Shown here in pieces: positions 1-5,705 of a stretch of DNA of 6,608 nt. The stretch is from Pseudomonadota bacterium (GTDB lineage Bacteria > Pseudomonadota > Gammaproteobacteria > Steroidobacterales > Steroidobacteraceae): NCBI GenBank assembly GCA_023428645.1, contig JAEYXD010000069.1, forward strand, positions 1 to 6,608, in the 5' to 3' direction. The notes beneath the pieces are model-generated. The model ran no database searches. It saw only the letters and a list, made by a program, of their open reading frames with translations, and was not told the origin of the DNA. The position numbers and the translations under genes were made by a program. Each line of letters starts with the position of its first letter. Position 1 is the stretch's first letter.

Positions 1-2
1 GT

Positions 3-146
3 TGGGAGATCTGCGAGTTCCAGTACAACAAGCCCGCGGTCGCGTTCTGGCGCAGCATCGTGTCCGACTACACGAACGGCCGCTTCCGCGAAACGCAGCT
101 GCACGGAGAAGTGCGGCAGGTATTCGCTTCGCGGCAGAAGAAATAG
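3..146 (+). CDS. Probable GNAT-family acetyltransferase, C-terminal fragment
   Basis: The frame is open from the left edge and ends at TAG (144-146), giving 47 visible residues; the start lies outside the window. The visible tail contains EFQYNKPAVAFWRSIVSDYT, which resembles the last helix and strand of GNAT N-acetyltransferases, where an N-x-x-A-x-x-F-W-R/K segment follows the acetyl-CoA binding region. Family knowledge says such enzymes move an acetyl group from acetyl-CoA to an amine; the substrate cannot be inferred here because the N-terminal and central parts are missing. The gene is convergent with uvrA, with only 28 bp between the two stop codons. The basic end (RQKK) is unremarkable. 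The family call rests on one motif in a short tail, so it is moderate. Confidence 0.6.
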   Translation, partial: WEICEFQYNKPAVAFWRSIVSDYTNGRFRETQLHGEVRQVFASRQKK

Positions 147-149
147 AGA

Positions 150-168
150 GCCGCGTCATCGCCGCGGC
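150..168. terminator. Possible weak bidirectional terminator hairpin between convergent genes
   Basis: GCCGCG (150-155) and CGCGGC (163-168) form a perfect 6-bp GC stem with a 7-nt loop, exactly in the 28-bp gap between the stop of the acetyltransferase gene and the stop of uvrA. Location favours a role in ending transcription from both sides. There is no T-run on either strand, so it does not meet the usual intrinsic terminator pattern, and short GC palindromes occur often by chance in DNA this GC-rich. Confidence 0.25.
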
Positions 169-174
169 AGTCGC

Positions 175-3030
175 CTAAGCGCGCTTTCTCGCCACTCGTT
201 TTGCACGCTCGAGGACCGGCGCGAGAAAGCGTCCGGTGTACGACGTACGATGTCGCGCGATGTCTTCCGGCGTTCCGCACGCGACGATCGTGCCGCCGCC
301 CGTGCCGCCTTCCGGTCCGAGGTCGATGATCCAGTCGGCCGTCTTGATCACATCGAGATTGTGCTCGATGACGACGATCGTGTTGCCCTCATCGCGCAGA
401 CGCTGTAACACGCCGAGTAATTGCTCGATGTCGTAGAAGTGCAGGCCGGTCGTCGGCTCGTCGAGGATGTAAAGCGTGCGCCCCGTCGAGCGTTTCGACA
501 GCTCCTTCGCGAGCTTCACGCGTTGCGCTTCGCCGCCCGAGAGCGTCGTCGCGTTCTGACCCAGGCGAATGTACGCGAGGCCGACATCCATGAGCGTCTG
601 CAGCTTCGGCGCGATGGTCGGCACGTGGCGGAAGAAATCGAGGCCGTCCTCGACCGTCATCTCGAGCACTTCGCTGATGCTCTTGCCCTTGTAACGAATC
701 TCGAGCGTCTCGCGGTTGTAACGCTTGCCCTTGCATACGTCGCAGGTGACGTAGACGTCGGGCAGGAAGTGCATCTCGACCTTGATGACGCCATCGCCCT
801 GGCAGGCCTCGCAACGGCCGCCTTTCACGTTGAAGCTGAAGCGGCCGGGCTCGTACCCGCGGGTGCGCGCCTCCGGGACCGCGGCGAAGATTTCGCGAAT
901 CGGCGTGAACAGGCCGGTGTAGGTCGCGGGATTGGAGCGCGGCGTGCGGCCGATCGGGCTTTGATCGATGTCGATCACACGATCGATCGCGTCGAGCCCT
1001 TCGATGCCGTCGTTCGGCGCGGGATCGGTCGAGGCGTCGTTCAGGTGGCGCGCGACGTATTGATAGAGCGTGTCGTTGACGAGGGTCGACTTGCCCGAGC
1101 CGGACACGCCCGTCACGCACGTCATGACGCCGAGCGGAATCTCGACGGTGACGTTGCGCAGGTTGTTGCCGCGCGCGTTCACGATCGTGAGCGAGCGGCC
1201 ATCCTGGCGCGGCGTACGCATCGGCGGCACGAGGATCTCGCGGGCGCCGGACAGATACTGGCCGGTGATCGACAGCGGATTCGCGGCGATTTCCTGCGGC
1301 GTGCCCTGGGCGATCACTTGCCCGCCATGGACGCCGGCGCCCGGGCCGAGATCGACGACGTGATCGGCGTGCTTGATCGCATCCTCGTCGTGCTCGACGA
1401 CGATGACCGTATTGCCGAGGTCGCGCAGGCGATTCAGCGTCAGCAGCAGGCGCTCGTTGTCGCGTTGATGCAGGCCGATCGAGGGCTCGTCGAGGATGTA
1501 CATGACGCCGACGAGCCCGGAGCCGATCTGGCTCGCCAGACGAATGCGCTGCGCCTCGCCGCCGGACAGCGTTTCGGCGCTGCGATCGAGCGTGAGGTAT
1601 TCGAGGCCCACGTCGCACAGGAAGCGCAGCCGATCGCCGGTCTCCTTGACGATCTTCGTCGCGATCTCGCCGCGCCAGCCCTCGAGCTTCAAGCCGCTGC
1701 TGAACTGCAGCGCATCGCTCACGGCCATGCTCGTGATCTCGGGCAGGCTGCGGTCCGCGACGAACACGTTGCGAGCCGCGCGATTCAAGCGCGAGCCCTT
1801 GCACTCGGGGCAGGGCTGATTGCTCAGGTATTTCGCGAGCTCTTCGCGCACGGCCATCGACTCCGTCTCGCGATAGCGGCGCTCGAGATTCGGGATCACG
1901 CCTTCCCATTTGTGCGAGCGTTTGGACGTGTTGCCCTTCGCGTCCGTGTATTTGAATTCGATCTTGTCGTCGCCGCTGCCGTACAGAACGATCTTCTTCT
2001 GTTTCGCCGTGAGCTCGTCCCACGGCTTGTCGATGTCGATCTTGTACGGCTTCGCGAGCGACTGAATCAGCTGGAAGTAATAGATGTTGCGGCGGTCCCA
2101 GCCGCGGATCGCGCCGTCCGCCAGCGATGCGTTGCCGTGATGCACGACGCGCGCCGGATCGAAGAACTGCTGCACGCCGAGGCCCGAGCACGTCGGGCAG
2201 GCGCCCGCGGGATTGTTGAACGAGAACAAGCGCGGCTCGAGCTCGGCGATGCTGTAGCCGCAGATCGTGCACGCGAAGCGATCGGAAAAGACGAGCTCTG
2301 CGCGCTTCGGGTCGTCCATGAATGCGACGCGCGCCGTGCCGTTCGAGAGGCGCAGCGCCGTTTCGAAGGATTCCGCGAGACGCTGTGCGATGTCCGGGCG
2401 AACCTTGATGCGATCGACGACCGCTTCGATCGTGTGCTTGCGCTTCGCATCGAGTTTTGGCGGCGACTCGAGCTCGACGACGTAGCCGTCGATGCGCGCG
2501 CGCACGAACCCTTGGCCGCGCAGTTCCTCGATCACCTGCGCGTGCTCGCCCTTGCGCTCGTCGATGAGCGGGGCCAGCAGCAGCACGGGCGTACCTTCCG
2601 GCAGCCGCATCACCTGATCGACCATTTGACTGATCGTTTGCGCGGCGAGGTCGACGCCGTGGTCCGGGCAGCGCGGCGTGCCGACGCGCGCAAACAGGAG
2701 TCGCAGGTGATCGTAGATCTCGGTCACCGTGCCGACCGTCGAGCGCGGGTTGTGCGAGGTGGACTTCTGCTCGATCGCGATCGCCGGCGAGAGGCCGTCG
2801 ATGGAGTCGATGTCGGGCTTTTCCATCATCGACAAGAACTGCCGCGCGTACGCGGACAGCGACTCGACATAGCGGCGCTGGCCCTCGGCGTAGATCGTGT
2901 CGAACGCGAGCGAGGACTTGCCGGACCCCGAAAGACCGGTGAACACGATCAGCTTGTCGCGCGGCAAGGTGAGGTCGACGTTGCGCAGATTGTGGGTGCG
3001 CGCGCCGCGGATGACGATGGACGAGGACAT
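175..3030 (-). CDS. uvrA: UvrABC system protein A, excinuclease ATPase subunit
   Basis: Complete gene, 951 aa from the chosen ATG (3028-3030), against 940 aa in E. coli UvrA. UvrA dimers scan DNA for bulky lesions, load UvrB and start nucleotide excision repair in the cytoplasm. It is a tandem ABC ATPase. First Walker A is GLSGSGKS (32-39), with signature LSGGEAQ (488-494), Walker B YILDEP (511-516) and switch His547. Second Walker A is GVSGSGKS (641-648), with signature LSGGEAQ (830-836), Walker B YILDEP (854-859) and His890. Zinc ligands are visible as C254/C257/C278/C281 and C740/C743/C763/C766. All key residues are intact. The start was chosen because MSSSIVIRGARTHNLRN aligns with the usual UvrA N-terminus. 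An in-frame ATG at 3066 (963 aa) and a TTG at 3099 (974 aa) are alternatives, and none has a convincing Shine-Dalgarno sequence. The gene is divergent from ssb, an arrangement shared with many proteobacteria. It ends in a basic tail (RAKRVARKRA). Confidence 0.97.
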   Translation of the reverse strand: MSSSIVIRGARTHNLRNVDLTLPRDKLIVFTGLSGSGKSSLAFDTIYAEGQRRYVESLSAYARQFLSMMEKPDIDSIDGLSPAIAIEQKSTSHNPRSTVGTVTEIYDHLRLLFARVGTPRCPDHGVDLAAQTISQMVDQVMRLPEGTPVLLLAPLIDERKGEHAQVIEELRGQGFVRARIDGYVVELESPPKLDAKRKHTIEAVVDRIKVRPDIAQRLAESFETALRLSNGTARVAFMDDPKRAELVFSDRFACTICGYSIAELEPRLFSFNNPAGACPTCSGLGVQQFFDPARVVHHGNASLADGAIRGWDRRNIYYFQLIQSLAKPYKIDIDKPWDELTAKQKKIVLYGSGDDKIEFKYTDAKGNTSKRSHKWEGVIPNLERRYRETESMAVREELAKYLSNQPCPECKGSRLNRAARNVFVADRSLPEITSMAVSDALQFSSGLKLEGWRGEIATKIVKETGDRLRFLCDVGLEYLTLDRSAETLSGGEAQRIRLASQIGSGLVGVMYILDEPSIGLHQRDNERLLLTLNRLRDLGNTVIVVEHDEDAIKHADHVVDLGPGAGVHGGQVIAQGTPQEIAANPLSITGQYLSGAREILVPPMRTPRQDGRSLTIVNARGNNLRNVTVEIPLGVMTCVTGVSGSGKSTLVNDTLYQYVARHLNDASTDPAPNDGIEGLDAIDRVIDIDQSPIGRTPRSNPATYTGLFTPIREIFAAVPEARTRGYEPGRFSFNVKGGRCEACQGDGVIKVEMHFLPDVYVTCDVCKGKRYNRETLEIRYKGKSISEVLEMTVEDGLDFFRHVPTIAPKLQTLMDVGLAYIRLGQNATTLSGGEAQRVKLAKELSKRSTGRTLYILDEPTTGLHFYDIEQLLGVLQRLRDEGNTIVVIEHNLDVIKTADWIIDLGPEGGTGGGTIVACGTPEDIARHRTSYTGRFLAPVLERAKRVARKRA

Positions 3031-3165
3031 TGAGGAAGTGCGGGTTCTGGTCTTGGTCGGGGGCATTTCGATCGTCGTCAGCGAATAACTTAAGCTCAAT
3101 GAACCGGAGAGTCATGGCCCTCGCGGTCGATCCGGCCAGTTTGCGGCAAAGCCTCGTCAGCTCCT

Positions 3166-3193
3166 GTCATACAAAGTACCGCCTGCACGCCAA
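3166..3193 (-). promoter_or_regulatory. Candidate sigma70-type promoter for uvrA
   Basis: Read on the minus strand, TTGGCG (3193-3188) and TATGAC (3171-3166) are separated by 16 bp and each match 4 of 6 bases of the -35 and -10 consensus. This would put transcription start near 3159, leaving a leader of about 90-130 nt depending on which uvrA start is used. The site is in the right place and orientation, but the match is only moderate and the leader is long. Confidence 0.35.
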
Positions 3194-3265
3194 ACGCTGT
3201 CCAGAACGTGCAGATCGGGGTGGTTCGGGGTAGATATTTCGCTACTCCGTACCCCAAGCCGCGTC

Positions 3266-3271
3266 TACAAT
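3266..3271 (+). promoter_or_regulatory. Candidate -10 element for ssb
   Basis: TACAAT (3266-3271) matches the -10 consensus at 5 of 6 positions and would give a leader of about 20-25 nt before the ssb ATG at 3301. No good -35 hexamer is seen 16-18 bp upstream (the bases there are close to TACTCC), so the promoter may depend on an activator or the call may be wrong. Confidence 0.35.
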
Positions 3272-3283
3272 CCCGTCCTTCTT

Positions 3284-3296
3284 GAGGATTGGGGAT
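3284..3296 (+). promoter_or_regulatory. Ribosome binding site region of ssb
   Basis: GAGGA (3284-3288) and GGGGAT (3291-3296) lie 12 and 4 nt before the ATG at 3301. They support that ATG over an in-frame TTG at 3289, which would lie inside this purine-rich stretch and add only four residues (MGIA) to the usual MARGINKV start of SSB. Confidence 0.6.
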
Positions 3297-3300
3297 CGCC

Positions 3301-3774
3301 ATGGCTCGCGGTATCAACAAAGTCATTCTCGTCGGCAACCTGGGCAAGGACCCGGAGACGCGCTACATGCCGAACGGCAAGCCCGTGACGAACTTCAGCA
3401 TCGCGACCTCGGAGTCCTGGACGGACCGGCAGTCCGGCGACAAGCAGGAGCGCACGGAATGGCACAACATCGTCATGTTCGAGAAGCTGGCCGAGATCGC
3501 GGCCGAATACCTGCGCAAGGGCTCGCAGGTCTATATCGAGGGCAGCTTGCGGACTCGCAAGTGGCAAGACAAGGAAGGTAAGGATCGCTATACGACCGAG
3601 ATCGTCGCGCGCGACATGCAGATGCTGGGCGGCCGCGGCGGCGCGGCAGGCGGCGGCATGGGCGGTGGCGGTGGCGGGGAAAGCCAGAGCCGCTCGCGGC
3701 CCACGGCGGTTGAAGAGCGGGGCGCTCCGTCGGGCGCGGACGAGGGTGGGTTCGACGACGATATCCCGTTCTGA
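3301..3774 (+). CDS. ssb: Single-stranded DNA-binding protein
   Basis: Complete gene, 157 aa (E. coli SSB is 178 aa). SSB binds single-stranded DNA as a homotetramer and organises replication, recombination and repair enzymes. The OB fold spans about residues 5-108 and begins NKVILVGNLGKDPETRY. The ssDNA-stacking aromatics known from E. coli are at the same positions here: W40, W54, F60 and W88. A short linker (about 110-150) is very glycine-rich, including a run of six Gly at 121-126. The protein ends in the acidic tip DDDIPF (152-157), the conserved docking site for partner proteins. The gene is divergent from uvrA and apparently monocistronic, because a strong terminator follows 25 bp after the stop. 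The reduced length comes from a short linker, not from loss of the DNA-binding fold or tip. Confidence 0.97.
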   Translation: MARGINKVILVGNLGKDPETRYMPNGKPVTNFSIATSESWTDRQSGDKQERTEWHNIVMFEKLAEIAAEYLRKGSQVYIEGSLRTRKWQDKEGKDRYTTEIVARDMQMLGGRGGAAGGGMGGGGGGESQSRSRPTAVEERGAPSGADEGGFDDDIPF

Positions 3775-3799
3775 TATCGACCTTTTCTGATTCGTAAAT

Positions 3800-3840
3800 A
3801 AAAGAGCCTGTGATCCAATTATCACAGGCTCTTTTTCTTG
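3800..3840 (+). terminator. Intrinsic terminator of ssb (probably bidirectional)
   Basis: A perfect 15-bp stem is formed by 3800-3814 (begins AAAAGAGCCTGTGAT) and 3821-3835, with a 6-nt loop CCAATT. The stem runs into TTTTTCTTG on the plus strand. The opposite strand also ends in a T-rich stretch (complement of the A-run and of AAATAAAA upstream), so it could also stop transcription coming leftward from the transposase fragment side. Confidence 0.93.
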
Positions 3841-3905
3841 TTTACGCGTTTTAGATCCGGAGGCTATGCTGTGAATAGCAGAACACCTCATAAATGCGTA
3901 AACAA
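3838..3905. repeat. Perfect 10-bp inverted repeat in AT-rich spacer
   Basis: TTGTTTACGC (3838-3847) and GCGTAAACAA (3896-3905) are exact reverse complements separated by 48 bp. A smaller hairpin, GCTAT (3863-3867) with ATAGC (3875-3879), sits between them. The left arm starts in the T-tract of the ssb terminator. The stretch 3841-3930 is about 43 percent GC, clearly lower than the neighbouring genes. It could be a protein-binding or recombination site, an element end, or a structured RNA region. No gene is recognised across it. Confidence 0.55.
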
Positions 3906-3979
3906 ATTAGCCCATTTACCGTTAGGCAGGTGCTCCTTTCCTCGGGTGAGCGGCTGCCGATGCTTTGCTCACGCGGTGG

Positions 3980-4428
3980 CACGAAGGCGGCTCGGCTGTA
4001 GCCGAGCGTGGCCACGAACGCGAGCAATCGATCACCGCCGCGGCGGATCGTAGTGAAATCCGCCTGCATCTGCAGGCCCGGCGCCGTCTCAAAGCGCACG
4101 ACAGGATCGACGCGAACGACCTTCAATGGCCGCACGTACGTTTGAGCTGGCTGATGCCGCCGGTGTAACCGGCCGCTTGAATCTCGCGCATCAACGCCGT
4201 CGCTGAAATCCACTCTGGACGCGCCTGTTCGATGCGCTCGAGCAGATAGGGCTTGAAGGGATCGAGCTTGCAGGGCCGCGCTTCGCGCGGCCCGTACTGC
4301 ACCTTCGCCGGCCCGCGCAGGTACTTGCGCACCGTGTTACGCGACGGCCCCGTCTCTCTCATGATCTGCCGAATCGAGCGCCCTTGTCGTTCTAAGACCT
4401 TGATCTCCACCGCTTGCTCCTGGGTCAA
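3980..4428 (-). pseudogene. istA: IS21-family transposase IstA, frameshifted and truncated
   Basis: The first frame starts at TTG (4426-4428) with TQEQAVEIKVLERQGRSIR and contains the N-terminal helix-turn-helix (about residues 7-40, ending SRNTVRKYLRG) that binds element ends. It continues to SQLK (codon ending at 4141), then hits a stop after five wrong residues. The reading resumes one frame over as YVRPLKVVRVDPVVRFETAP, QMQADFTTIRRGGD and LGYSRAAFV, all typical of IstA. A single missing base just after the SQLK codons (near 4140) explains the shift, because adding one base would give SQLKAYVRPLK. The Asp in QMQADF is the likely first residue of the DDE catalytic triad; the second Asp and the Glu are gone because homology ends near 3980. 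The product cannot be an active transposase. Confidence 0.85.
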
Positions 4429-4473
4429 CAGGCAAGGAACTTGGAGCGACTGCTCTCGCCACCCCCTGCCACA
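3980..4473 (-). mobile_element. Remnant of an IS21-family insertion sequence
   Basis: The segment holds the 5' part of an istA-like transposase gene reading leftward. No istB ATPase gene follows, so what remains is well under a quarter of a typical 2-2.5-kb IS21 element. The inner boundary is where similarity to IstA stops, near 3980. The outer boundary is a guess: on the minus strand a sequence starting TGTGGCAGGGGG at 4473 lies 45 nt before the transposase start and could be the left terminus, since IS21-family ends usually begin with TG. No matching right end or target duplication is visible. Confidence 0.65.
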
Positions 4474-4698
4474 TCAGCGACCCCTTCGACGAAGGCACGT
4501 TGTGGTGCGCTTCCTTACCGGCAAGGTCATGGAATCCGCTAGGCGTGTCCCAGAAAGCGGCGATGCGTCGGCGAAAACGCGCGTCAGATCACATTCAGCT
4601 CGCGAGAGGCGCATTTAAGTCCTTCGCGAGCAGCGTCGCCTTGTGGTGTTGAGGGCGCGAAATATCCAGACGGTGTCGCCCCCGGTTCAACTACCCAC
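4474..4698 (+). promoter_or_regulatory. Leader and promoter region upstream of the flagellin gene
   Basis: No gene is recognised in these 225 bp. The best sigma28-like match is TAAG (4616-4619), a 15-bp spacer and GTCGCCTT (4635-4642), compared with TAAA-N15-GCCGATAA; the upstream box is fair and the downstream box poor. TCGCGAG occurs at 4600-4606, inside the palindrome CTCGCGAG (4599-4606), and again at 4624-4630, so the two copies bracket the TAAG element and could be operator half-sites. GG-N10-GC patterns of the sigma54 type are present but lack the other conserved bases. The region presumably drives the flagellin gene, but the exact elements are uncertain. Confidence 0.35.
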
Positions 4699-4703
4699 AG
4701 GAG
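4699..4703 (+). promoter_or_regulatory. Shine-Dalgarno sequence of the flagellin gene
   Basis: AGGAG at 4699-4703 is 8 nt before the ATG at 4712. It decides the start against an in-frame GTG at 4643 that would add 23 residues (MVLRARNIQ...) not seen in flagellins. Confidence 0.85.
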
Positions 4704-4711
4704 TTCTTACG

Positions 4712-5596
4712 ATGCTCAGTCTTCACACCAATGCTGCGGCACTGTCCTCGCAGAATGCCGTTGGCAGCACGCAGAAAGCGCTCACGACTTCCTTGACCCG
4801 CCTCGGCACGGGTTTCCGCGTCAACTCGGCGATGGACGATGCCGCCGGCTTGCAGATTGCGGTGCGCTTGAATGCCCAGACCCGCGGCATGGCGGTGGCG
4901 CAGAAGAACACGCAGAACGGCATCTCGATGATGCAGACGGCCGAAGGCGCGTTCACCGAATTGACGAACGTGCTGCTGCGTATGAAGGACCTCGCGACAG
5001 AAGCGTTCAACGCGTCCACGACGGCCGACGATCAGACTGCGTTGCAGGCTGAGTACGATGCGCTGGGCCAGGAACTGAACAACATCATCCGTACGTCGTC
5101 GTTCGGCGGCCAGACGTTGTTCAGCGATGGCACGGAAACCGACGGTACGGGCGGCCTGTTGTCGGCGGCCATCACGTTCCAGATCGGCGCGAGCGAAGCG
5201 GAAACGATGGAAATCGATACCGAAACCAGCATCGGGGATCTCGCGACCGCGCTCGATGCGGTTGCCGCTCAGTACGGCACCCCGGACAACGCCACGCCTG
5301 GCGACGAACTGACGGCCGGCACGAACGCGATCATCACGTCCATCAACGACGCGATCGCCGCGGTCGGTACGGTGCGCGCGCAGCTCGGTGCGGCGTCGAA
5401 CCGCCTCGAGCACGTGTACAACAACCTCGGTAACATGATCACGAACACGACCGCTTCGCGCGGCCGCATCATGGACGTGGACTACGCTGCCGAAACCTCG
5501 AACTCGACTGCGAAGCAGCTGTTGATGCAGGCCGGCACGTCGGCCCTCAAGCAGAGCAGCAGCTTGTCGCAGCTCGTGATCTCGCTGATGCAGTAA
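4712..5596 (+). CDS. Flagellin, short lateral type
   Basis: Complete gene, 294 aa. The protein is exported by the flagellar type III apparatus and polymerises outside the cell into the filament. The N-terminal D0/D1 region begins MLSLHTNAAALSSQNAV and includes RLGTGFRVNSAMDDAAGLQI (30-49) and LNAQTRGMAVAQKNTQNGIS (53-72). The C-terminal D1/D0 region includes SRGRIMDVDYAAETSNST (249-266) and ends QAGTSALKQSSSLSQLVISLMQ-like heptads (273-294). The middle part (about 140-215), rich in Thr, Gly and Asp, is short, with little or no D2/D3, so the filament surface should be simple. No cysteine and no cleaved signal are present, as expected. The MLSLHTN start is typical of lateral (LafA-type) flagellins, unlike the MAQVINTN start of many polar or peritrichous FliC proteins, so lafA is possible, but one gene cannot prove a lateral system. 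A strong terminator separates it from the next gene. Confidence 0.93.
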   Translation: MLSLHTNAAALSSQNAVGSTQKALTTSLTRLGTGFRVNSAMDDAAGLQIAVRLNAQTRGMAVAQKNTQNGISMMQTAEGAFTELTNVLLRMKDLATEAFNASTTADDQTALQAEYDALGQELNNIIRTSSFGGQTLFSDGTETDGTGGLLSAAITFQIGASEAETMEIDTETSIGDLATALDAVAAQYGTPDNATPGDELTAGTNAIITSINDAIAAVGTVRAQLGAASNRLEHVYNNLGNMITNTTASRGRIMDVDYAAETSNSTAKQLLMQAGTSALKQSSSLSQLVISLMQ

Positions 5597-5608
5597 CGCC
5601 TGCTGCGA

Positions 5609-5637
5609 TGACCGCGCATGCAAGTCATGGGCGGTCA
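5609..5637 (+). repeat. Hairpin just after the flagellin stop
   Basis: TGACCGC (5609-5615) pairs with GCGGTCA (5631-5637), and after one bulged G the stem continues with CATG (5617-5620) against CATG (5627-5630), leaving a 6-nt loop. No T-run follows. It may protect the 3' end of the abundant flagellin mRNA or act together with the terminator 16 nt downstream. Confidence 0.5.
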
Positions 5638-5652
5638 CGGTGGGGTACTGCT

Positions 5653-5690
5653 GGAGCCAACCGCGCGAGCGGTTGGCTCTTTGTCCTTCA
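5653..5690 (+). terminator. Intrinsic terminator of the flagellin gene
   Basis: GAGCCAACCGC (5654-5664) and GCGGTTGGCTC (5669-5679) form a perfect 11-bp stem closed by a GCGA tetraloop (GNRA type), extended by a G-T pair, and followed by TTTGTCCTT. It lies 57 bp after the flagellin stop and 15 bp before the next start codon, so the downstream gene is either read by partial readthrough or has its own promoter. Confidence 0.85.
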
Positions 5691-5705
5691 GGGGTGGCGA
5701 GTTCC

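Noticed and set aside
421..3033. Long plus-strand open frame of 870 codons opposite uvrA, plus a 908-codon frame on the same strand as uvrA (389-3115)
   Set aside because: Both are composition shadows of the GC-rich uvrA reading frame; their proteins are Arg/Ala-rich without any recognisable domain, while UvrA motifs are complete.
3197..3214. CTGT...CAG sequence as a LexA box between uvrA and ssb
   Set aside because: There are 11 bases between CTG and CAG where the known gamma/betaproteobacterial site has 10, and the centre is not AT-rich.
3265..3891. Minus-strand open frame of 208 codons across ssb, its terminator and the AT-rich spacer
   Set aside because: It runs through a strong terminator and antisense to ssb; its N-terminal part in the spacer has no recognised similarity.
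3921..3927. GTTAGGC as an integron attC core (GTTRRRY)
   Set aside because: No RYYYAAC partner is found at a suitable distance upstream, and no gene cassette or integrase is present.
4494..4508. GGCACG...TGC as a sigma54 promoter for the flagellin gene
   Set aside because: There are 11 bases between the GG and GC elements, whereas sigma54 needs 10; another GG-N10-GC at 4645-4659 lacks all other conserved bases.
4253..4618. Plus-strand open frame of 121 codons across the transposase fragment and flagellin upstream region
   Set aside because: It is antisense to clear IstA sequence for half its length and shows no domain or ribosome binding site.
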